From assembly GCA_000750105.3 (NCBI GenBank), contig JPHH03000021.1, positions 186,001 to 250,000 on the forward strand: a DNA stretch of 64,000 nt, given 5' to 3'. The notes beneath the pieces are model-generated. The model had not been told where the DNA came from, ran no database searches, and saw only the letters and a program-made list of their open reading frames with translations. Positions within the stretch are counted from its first letter, which is position 1, and each line of letters opens with the position of its first letter. Below are positions 55,448-64,000 of the stretch, in pieces. This stretch comes from Tolypocladium sp. Sup5 PDA-1. Lineage: Eukaryota > Ascomycota > Sordariomycetes > Hypocreales > Ophiocordycipitaceae. The position numbers and the translations under genes are program-made.

Positions 55448-57490
55448 TTAAAACGTTTCCTTGTGTTCCTCACTCGAGCTCCCTCGTTCCGGGTCGAGTG
55501 GTTGTCGTGTGCTTGCACTCCCCAGCTCAACTCTAAACAGTTGCTCGCCTAGCCTCAGGTTCACAAACCGACATCCTTTACAGCAAGAAACATCCTCCGA
55601 GCTCAAGAGGTCGCGAGAAACGTCGTAGACTGCTTCTGGATGTTCCAAGTCGGCTGCATAGTTGCAGCTTGCCCCGTGTATCCTAAACTGCAGCGGTTGT
55701 GACGAAGTGCCGGAACTGGCTGCGTACTCGACGTGCAGTTGCAGTGAAGCGGAGAGCCGTACGTTTGATGTCGTTCCGCAGAGCACGCTCTGCCAGGACA
55801 AACGATTCTCGCAAGAGCATTCGTCGCTGGTGTTAATATTTGGGGGTCCCTCGCCAGATGCCGACGGGGTGCGTCCGACCGCGGGAACAGCTTCCACCAG
55901 TTCCAGCGTGGAAGAAGCCCGTCTCTGCGTCGGGGTGATCTCCGAGTCGCCAGATTGCAAGCTCTCGTCCACGCTCTCCTGTCCAGGAGTCACAGTACCG
56001 TCACTGTCCGAGTCCTCACCGTCATCCACCGCCGCAGCAGTGTCTGTCAAGACGGTGCTCATAGACCCCATGGGCGAAAACAGAGTGCTCTCCAGAGGAC
56101 AAAATACCTTTCCCACGCCATTTCTCATAATGTGGCTCACACGCTCAACGATCAGCTTTTCAAGCCTGGCGTTGAACATCTCTTGCAGGTCGGCCATGCC
56201 TGTGGCCGGGAGACGCCAGCCAGGGTAAACTCGCCCATGTGACCCTGGGATGCTGTACTTCCCCTGAGCCAGTATAAACGCGTTGCAGAGATAGCAGGCA
56301 TCTTTATTTGACGCTATACATCGAGGTGGATGCCGCACAGGATGAGTTTCGAGATACCAGATTAACTGCATTTCGGCATGAATCTTGGAGCTCCCCAGGG
56401 ACATGCCCAGCGTCTTTCTATACTCCCGGTTGGCGTTCTCGACATTCTTGTGTAGTTTCTGGCATGGCGATTGCGGGTTGAAGCGAGCGTTGTTTGCGGC
56501 GGCGATTCGTTCGAGAGCCTTGATGATGTGAGCCGCCTCATCCGACTGCTGCGCGAGAGGACGTTGGAATGTTTCCGCAGGAAGAGCAACGATCACGGCC
56601 GACGCCTGGCGAAGCATAGCACAGCCCCTAGCCAACTTAACTAGCCGGGTCGCCGTGGTCCGGTATTGAGCAACTTTCCCGAGCACATTCAAAAGGTATT
56701 CTCGCGAGTTCCTCTGCAGGACTGGGAATACGCGGTCCAGTTCCTTCAACAGAAGCGTCGACAGGCTGGGCAGCCTGGAAAGCTCCAAGAAGCTCTCGAC
56801 CACGAGCCCCAATTGAGCATCCAGGGCAGATACGGGGGTTCCCGCGCTCAAATACTCATTGGATAAGCTATCCATGCGGCGTATGAGCTCGTTTGCCAAT
56901 CTGTTGAACGCCTTCTTGTTCTGAACGTTGCTCAACCTCGCCAACCCCTGAACGGCGTCTCCCAGTACCTGTTGAATCGCGGGCTTGTCTCTTCTGTCTA
57001 CGAGCCGTGCTCGCTTCATAATTCGGCTTCGGCACATGGCAGTAATGGCCTTGAAGACATGACCCTCGAGTTCATCGCATGAGGCTGCACGACAGCTTAA
57101 TACAAGTATCTTGGGGTCTCAGGTAGACTTACCCGTGGAAGCAGTCCTCAGAAGGGCAAATATCTCCTCAAACCCCGCCTTGACAGCGTTCAAGTACGTG
57201 CTGGTATCACCACAAGCCTGAGCATTCGCCGCAATGAGCACCCGAAGATATGACTCTTCCTCCTGCACACACACCGCGGTGACTCTGTTGGGGTCGTCTT
57301 TAATGCTCGATATAAAGGCCAGGGTCGAACACACGTCCCTCTCGGCCTGGAGCGACAGGGACCTCCCGGGAGAAAACACAGAGCTTCGGCCCAGGCCATT
57401 CCGCGAGGGAGCCGCAGGGACTTGGCCAAGAACCGACAGGGCAGCAATGCTCACCGCGCATCTAACCTGAGGTCGGCCATGGCTTGACAT
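55448..57490 (-). CDS. OTT_1508-like fungal deaminase-domain protein
   Basis: Exons 57133-57490 and 55448-57084 (48-nt intron, GTAAGT donor and CAG acceptor) give 664 aa. The N-terminal 330 residues are helical with no recognised domain. A cytidine-deaminase-like zinc site follows: HAEMQLIWYLE (His and catalytic Glu, about residue 354) and CYLCNAFI (two Cys, about 381), then the conserved GSHGRVYPGWRLP. This combination matches the OTT_1508-like deaminase family, which is expanded in fungi and named from a bacterial protein; substrates are unknown but nucleic acid or nucleotide deamination is expected from the fold. The C-terminal third is acidic and Ser-rich and ends in a Cys-containing segment (SCCKGCRF). 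Confidence 0.82.
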
Positions 57491-58410
57491 GTTTGCCTCG
57501 ACGGCAGAGAACTACAACATGGCTACCACGTATGCCTCGGGGCAGCACACATTGTTTTTCACATTGCTACCCTCTTCTCGCGGCTTGTTTCCTCGGCTCT
57601 GCAGGAGGCCACCCGCCATCGTTGGTCGCTGCACAGAACTGCGGGAGGCCACCTGCAGATGAGATGAGACGGCTCACAGCGACGAGGCTCGACGAGGCTT
57701 TGACCCGTGCCTCCGACTGGCTCAAAGCTTCCCCTCGCCTGTGGCGGCACAGCGTCGCACAGCAGCTTAAGCTGGCTATGGAGCACCGCCCCATTCGCAT
57801 GGTCAAAGATAGCAGCAGGCGGCAAGGCTTTGCATAACAAGACACGTCAAGTTGCCCGGCTTTATCCACATAAGTTATACTATTGCACAAGTCTATAGAT
57901 CACGCGAGTCAATCAGACCTGTTTCCCCTCGGCCCTCATCCGCGTGACAGTGCTGCTACTCTATGAAAGCAGCCCCAGAGCCCTCATGCTGCCTTTCTTC
58001 AGTGTATCTCCTCGACCAGTCGGCTGTCCGGACCGCAACACATGGTGGTGCCCTGTGCCTCGGCGAGCACTGGTCCTCATGCTGGCGTAGCAAGATCAAG
58101 CCTGCTCAAAAGAGGCATGAAGAAACAAGATAGGTCGATGACGGGACAGTCCGGCCTTCCAGTCGTCCAGGCGGGCCAGCCAGCATCTCTCATCAAGCCG
58201 GCTGTAACCAACTCCTCCACGAGTCGTGTCTTTTCATGCAAATCGGGGTATGTTGCTCTCGAATTTTCCACGCCGTAAACAGTACCGTAATTCCAACCCT
58301 TGTACCGAACGCCGGCCGATGCAGAAAAATACCAAACTAAAATCACAGTCCAAACAAATGCCATGCTGATATCACCAACTTGCGGCATGTCGTCGACTCT
58401 TGCTCAAGGG
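57491..58410. other. Intergenic region, deaminase promoter / CHD1 3' end
   Basis: These 920 bases contain no frame with a domain. They should hold the deaminase promoter and the CHD1 terminator. Confidence 0.5.
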
Positions 58411-61400
58411 TCAGCGGCCGGCACCCGCGCCATTGGTGCGCGCAGAGCTGGAGCCAGCTTCCTTGTTGCGAGCGTGCAGCGTGCGATACATGTTGCTCAG
58501 TCGCTGTCCCGTAACGCTCTTGCTCGTGTCGTCGACCGGCCAGAGAGCAGCCAAGAAGTCCCTGAGGCATATGTGAGTACTGGAAAGTCATGATTAGTTA
58601 GGAAGGAATACTAACCAGAATCTTTTCTTGAGAGCCTCGTCCGCTTCGGAGCGGGAAAACTGCTCGTCGAGGAACCGGCCAATGGCGACAAGCTCCTCTC
58701 CAAAGATGCTGGCCCGCTCCTTGCTCGACTTGACGTTCTCCTTGGTGGTCGACAGAATCTTCTCGAAGTTTTCCCGAACTGGCTTTAGCAAGTACCAGAT
58801 CATGGCATCAGGGTCCTTGTCTCTCTGATCCGGGTTGTCGCCAATGCGACGCAGTTCGTCCAGTCGTCGAAGGGCGCCGGCTCTGCGCTCGTCTTGAGGT
58901 TGGGCTTCGTGCTCCCGTTCTCGGTGACCATGGCGGTCGTCGCGTCGATGATCGTCACGGCGGTGGTCATCACGGTGGTCGTCGTCGCGGCGGTGGTCAT
59001 CACGACGGTCGTCACGGCGGCGGTCGTCACGGCGGTGGTCGTCGCGGCGGATATCGTCGCGGCGATGGTCATCACGGCGGTGGTCGTCGCGACGGTGCTC
59101 ATCCCGACGGTGCTCATCCCGACGGTGTTCATCCCGGCGGTGCTCATCCCGGCGGTAGTCATCCCGGCGGTGGTCGTCACGGCGGCGATCATCACGCCGG
59201 TCATCACGATGCCGATGCCTATCACGACGTTCGTCGTCATCGCCATGTCGGCGCTTCTCAAATCTGTCACGGTCGTCTCCATGGGCGCTTGAGCGACGCC
59301 CATCCTCGACGCGCCGATGTTTTGGGCTGCGGCCATCATCGGGCGGCGCGTGTTTGCGCTTGATCTCGGGCCTCGAGGAGCCGCGGTCCTCCGCATGGCT
59401 ACGAGGGTGGTGGTCAGCATGAGGCTGTTCTCTCTCCCGTTCGCGATGCTTCTTGGCGGCATGAGGCGCGGGAGATGCGGTGCCACTTCCACGGTGGCCG
59501 TTGACCAAGTGATGCTTCTTGTTGTTGCGGTGGTGGTTGTCCATGGCTTTCTGCGCTCCCCGGTCGCCAGAGTGTTTCGACTGCAGCACTGAAAGGAGGT
59601 ACTCGGAGCGGCGGACGAGGTGCACCGCGCCTGGAGCCTTCAACTTGTCGTTCCCCTTGGTGCGCTCCTCCTTCTTGCCGACCCGATGCTCCTCCAGGAA
59701 AAGTTTGTCCACCATGTCCAGTTCAGCATCATCTCGAATCTGAACCCAAGCACCGAAACCATGCTTGTCGATACCGACCAGCAGCATGGCGTCTTCCTTG
59801 GCTCCCCAGGGGCAGCTGTAGTTGGCGCCCTTGGTGGCATCGGGCAGGCGGAACGTTCTCCAATCAGACTGGCTCCGAATGGCTTGCCGAAGCAGCTGCA
59901 GTTGCTGCGGCCGTTCAATCGCAGTCTCGGCATTGACCTTCTTCAGCTCGCCAAAGTCGATCAAGACGGCTTTCCTGTCCTTCTTTGTCAACATCTTGCC
60001 AGTCTTCTGTTCTTCGTCGGCCAGTTTGCTGTTGTTGTCGTCCACAGCCTGCTTGGCGGCCTTGATAAAGTCATCAAGCACGGACTTGACGTATTCCGGG
60101 TCTCTCTCAGCCAGCTTGGCCTCTTGGATGATGTCGTCGCTACGGTCGTCCATTGATCCAAACCGGAAGTAAGCCTTGATGAGGTTTCGCTGTTCCTTGT
60201 CATTCAATGGGCGTTTCGGGTCTGCCAGGAGAGCTCGCTGCTCCTCTTCCTCTTGCTGCTGCTCTCTCTGGCGCTTCTTGAGGCGATCTGCGCGGTCATC
60301 CTCCTTGTTGCGGCTCTTGATGGTGGCTCGTCGAGGCGCATTCTCGGCAGCAAGCTTAGCGACGTAATCCTCATTCTTCTTCTTTTCCTCATCAGCTTTG
60401 ATTTCCGCCAACTTCGTAGCAGGAATGATCTGGTCCCAGTCGAGATTGATGTCGTCCACCTTGACATCGGTAATCTGCATGAAGTTGTCCCAGTCGATAC
60501 CACCGCTGCTGAGATTGATCTTGTCGTCGACCTTGGTCTTTGTGACTTCGGCATTCTCGAGAATGGAGTCAATGTCGAGCTGTTCGAGCCGTTCCTGGTT
60601 GCCGCTCTGTTCGAACATCTTGGAGGAGCGCATCTTCAGTACCATTTGGATGTCTTCAGATGACGAAGGGCCGTCGGTCTTGAGACCCTTCTTGTTCAAT
60701 GTCTCCTTGAACTGCGCCTTTCCGTCATCAGTGACGCCAGCTTGAATGGTCAGGTACTCTAGGAGAAGCTTGTTTCGTGCACGTTCCAAGACTTCCTCTT
60801 CGACTGTCTCTTTCGAAACAAGACGATAGATGTTGACGGGTCTCTTCTGGCCGATACGATGAGCTCTGGCCATGGCTTGCAAATCTGCTTGGGGATTCCA
60901 ATCCGAGTCGAAGATGACGACAGTGTCGGCAGTCATCAGGTTGATGCCGAGGCCACCGGCTCGAGTAGATAGCAGAAAACAAAAGTCATCGCTGTCATCG
61001 GCATTGAAGTGGTTGATCGCCATCCGGCGAGGCCCAGCCGCAATGGTTCCGTCCAGCCGCTGAAATTTGTAGCCTCTGAGTGACAGGTAGTCGCCAAGGA
61101 TGTCCAGCATCTTGACCATCTGGCTGAATATGAGAACCCTGTGGCCGTCCTTCCTGAGCTTCGAAAGCAGCTGATCGAGCAGCATCATCTTGCCGCTGCT
61201 GGCAATCAAGCCCTTGATCTGATCTTCGCGGCGAACACTACCGGCCAACACGCGTTCTTCGGCACCGGGAAACATGTATGGGTGGTTGCTGATCTTCTTC
61301 AGCTCCATCATGATGTTGAGGAGAGAGTTCTTGTGGCCGCCACTGGCATCGGCGAGGGCAGAGTAGTTTCTCGTGAGGATGTTCTTGTAGTAATCCAACT

Positions 61401-63659
61401 GAACGTCGGAGAGCTCCACGCGGATAATCTTCTCCGTCTTCGGGGGGAGGTCTGATTCTACAGTCTCCTTGGTCCTGCGCAGGATGTACGGTGCGATGGA
61501 GGTGTGAAGGTCCTGCAGCTTCTCCTGTGCATCGACCGCAGAAAGAGAGTCCAAGTCCTCGTCAATGTTGACCTTACCCGGGTTCAGGAAGTCGAGCAGT
61601 GCAGACAGCTCCGCCAGATTGTTCTGGATGGGTGTGCCCGTAATCAGGATCTTGCATGGAACGCCGAAACTCACCAATCGAGCGTAGAGCTGCGATTCCT
61701 TGTTCTTAAGGCGATGGGCCTCATCGACTGCGAGTGTCTGCCATTTGATGGACTGCAGGAACTGCCAGTCTTGCAGGATGAATTCGTACGAAGTCACCAG
61801 GACGTTGAACTTGGGCTTCTTGGGATTGCCCCCGACAATCAGCTCGTTGTCGCGTATAATGTTTCGCGCATCCTCCGGGCCAAGGTAGACAACGTAGTTG
61901 ATATCCGGCGACCAAGTGTTGAAGGTATCGCACCATGCAGGGATGACGCTGAGCGGTGCGACGACCAGAGACGGGCCTTCTTGACGACGATCGTTGCGTA
62001 GCCAGCTGAGGAACGACACCGTCTGAACAGTCTTGCCGAGCCCCATTTCATCAGCGAGAATAACATTGTTCCCGCGGGTCCAGTTGAGGCAGAGAAAGTT
62101 GAGGCCTTTCAGCTGGAACTGGCGAAGCTCACCACCCTCAATGTACTCAGGTTGCTTCTCCAACTTGGTCATCCTGGATCGCGTGTCCAAGTTGGCCTCT
62201 CGTCGGTCAGACTGCCACGATCTTGACGCTCGGTCAAGGTACTGGTCGATCTTGTCTTGGAAATCGACACTGATTTCCGATGCCAGTTCCCAGGTACACT
62301 CTTCGTAGGTAAGGCCTTTCCACTTGACAAAATACTCGGTATCTTCATCACCATCCCGGACAGCGACAACTCTCTCGACTTTGGTGAAGTCTTCAAAGGC
62401 TTCCTCGTCGCGCTCCCGATCAAGGAAGAACTGTTCTTTGGTCTCCGGCGGGATGTCATCGCCAAATCGAATGTCGAGCTCCTGTTCGACGAGTTTCCGG
62501 AAATAGTTTTCGACTTTTCGGAATCCCCGGACATTGCGGAGAGTGTCTATGGTCTCCCAGGTGTCGTGCAAGTGGGATTTGCCCTGCCACTTGATGAAGT
62601 ATTCGAAATCATGGCGGCTTGAATCAAACTGCAACTCCAGTCCATCTCTCAGACGGTGGCGGACAACTTTTTCGACGTAGGGAGAGTCGTCAACGTAGTC
62701 GGCGACGTAGTATGCACCCGCCATCTCCAGGTCTTCTTCGTCTTCAAAATCACTTTCTTCGTAGGCGCCTTGCTGCACCTGCTGGGCGGCGCGGCGGTTG
62801 GACCATCTTTTCTCGGCAAGTGCGAGCGCAGGCTGCGAGTCGCGTTGCAGTCTCGCCTTCTTCAGCTGGCTCTTTGCCCGAGCCCCGCCGTAGGTGTCGG
62901 AATCGGAATCGGACTCGTTGGTGGTGGAGGGCTGCAGCGCAGGTGTGCCTCGCTTCGAAGCTAGAGACCTTGCGTTAGTCGAGGTTCCAAAGGTAAAACT
63001 CGTGCCGGGCGGGCGCTTACCTGGCTGAGACTGGTTGACACGGCGGCGTTTGGCCTGTCGACGATTGGCAGGTCCAATATCAGAGTCGGAGTCGTCCGAT
63101 TCAACCTGGTTTCTTGTTAGGCTCACGCGCTGCGTCGGTTTCGTGGCGGTGGAGGGACATACGAGCTTCCGCGTTTCTCTTGCTCGAGTCTAGGTCATTG
63201 GCGTTAGTCACTGTGGCAGAGATGGCGGGATCGTGCGGAACAGCATACACTTCGGCGAAGGCCATACAACTCAGGGTTGGCCTGTATGAATTCTTCTTCT
63301 GCGACAGGGCTTTTGCGCTTAGACAGTCTGGAGGAGTCGGCAGAGCTCTCGCGGTCTTGGCCGACGCCATCGTCATGTTGAGAGAGGACGCCATCCTGCA
63401 TCTCGAAGTCGGCATCGTCAGACGCGTTACCACCACTGGAACCATCACTGTCCGACATGTGGTGATCCTCGTGTAAGTGGTCTGGGGTCTCGCCATTGCG
63501 GTCCTCGGAGATGGACGGCGACGAATGCTCCATGGGGGTATTCTGGGCATCAGGGCGGTCGCTATCGCTTCGGCCGTGTTCGGCAAAAGCTGTCGAAGTC
63601 CCGGCATCATCAGGCGACAAGTGTCCGTTGACAGGGCCCCCCTCAGTAGGGGTGGGCAT
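58411..63659 (-). CDS. CHD1: Chromatin-remodelling ATPase CHD1
   Basis: Nucleosome-spacing SNF2-family remodeller acting on transcribed genes. Five exons, 63249-63659, 63163-63189 (27 nt), 63021-63105, 58616-62960 and 58411-58561, give 1672 aa with all phases consistent. The 60-nt intron 62961-63020 is in frame and stop-free but has perfect splice signals (GTAAGC, ACTAAC, CTAG). Domains: acidic N-terminus; tandem chromodomains (about 260-430; FEYFIKWQGKSHLHDTWE and EYFVKWKGLTYEECTWE); SNF2 motor with DEMGLGKT (about 483) and the helicase C half to about 890; SANT-SLIDE DNA-binding region (about 1090-1250); an Arg/Asp/His repeat (about 1420-1518); and a C-terminal helical domain (MIWYLLKPVRENFEKIL to RTLHARNKE) completed by the last exon. 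The start is the first ATG of the acidic exon. Confidence 0.95.
58928..59225 (-). repeat. Coding minisatellite, HRRDD-type repeat in CHD1
   Basis: About twenty imperfect units of five codons (HRRDD, HRRDE, RRRDD, YRRDE and related) run in the CHD1 frame. At DNA level the period is 15 nt with variants differing at one or two bases. Unit number is probably variable among strains. Confidence 0.9.
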
Positions 63660-64000
63660 GATGGCGGCTTTCGCGAGTGGTGCCGGCTGGAGAGACGGCG
63701 ACGTTAGCAACAGAACTTGCCAGGTGTGCGTGTGTTGGGACGGCAGTGCGCCATTAACGCGATTCTTGCGACGCGGAAACACGGCTCAGAATGCCAGAGA
63801 CAATGCTAAACCATGGAGCAATTCCAGGTATCGCATTACCACGTAGGTTTCCGATGGCGAGGCTGAGAGAGACGAGAGAAGGGATTGGGCGCCAATGCAA
63901 AGCGAAAGTGCCCGTACACGGGGCACAAGTGCATCTAGGCCATCGACCGCCATCGGTTCCATCGATACGACGCATCGGAGACGCCATAGCAGAGCTCCAT
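63660..64000. promoter_or_regulatory. CHD1 upstream region (window edge)
   Basis: 341 bases upstream of the CHD1 start codon to the end of the window, expected to contain its leader and part of its promoter. Nothing else is recognised. Confidence 0.45.

Overview
The window looks like a piece of a filamentous ascomycete nuclear chromosome, probably Sordariomycetes and possibly Hypocreales. Genes are compact and GC-rich and carry short introns (about 45-85 nt) with GTRNGY-type donors, CTRAC/CTAAY branch sites and YAG acceptors. Housekeeping genes recognisable by motif (phosphomannomutase, MSH3, BET2, RRS1, mS29, MCM7, PEX1, CHD1) all match fungal versions. Species cannot be named from the sequence alone. 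Exon models were built by hand from splice motifs, and nearly all close in frame with full-length family architecture.

Region 1 (about 1.3-17.4 kb) is a small polyketide biosynthetic cluster. It holds an FAD-dependent monooxygenase (-), a seven-helix DUF3112-like membrane protein (-), an AflR-type Zn2Cys6 regulator (+), a stand-alone pseudo-ACP/thioesterase (-), and a 2514-residue highly reducing PKS (KS-AT-DH-psiMT-ER-KR-ACP, +). The PKS has no release domain. The divergently transcribed thioesterase shares its 641-bp promoter and is the obvious candidate for chain release. That thioesterase carries an N-terminal carrier-protein fold in which the phosphopantetheine serine is replaced by arginine, which is the most unusual thing in the window. 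The left edge of the cluster may lie outside the window; the right edge is marked by housekeeping genes.

Region 2 (18.3-32.3 kb): an NCX/NCLX-type cation exchanger (+), phosphomannomutase (+), a WW-domain PhoD-like phosphatase (-), a small orphan gene (-), and the mismatch-repair ATPase MSH3 (+).

Region 3 (33-47 kb): an orphan U1-type zinc-finger protein (-), the geranylgeranyl transferase II beta subunit (-), a RhoGAP protein (+) whose first intron holds a run of 27 C, the ribosome biogenesis factor RRS1 (-), mitochondrial ribosomal protein mS29/DAP3 (+), and an ALKBH8-like dioxygenase (+). Two long gene-poor stretches (35.1-36.9 and 37.9-40.3 kb) lie here.

Region 4 (47.2-64 kb): MCM7 (-) and PEX1 (+) back to back across a 543-bp promoter, a MET22/HAL2-like phosphatase (-), an OTT_1508-like deaminase (-), and the chromatin remodeller CHD1 (-), whose C-terminal part holds an expanded Arg/Asp repeat. 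No tRNA, rRNA, transposon or CRISPR array was found.
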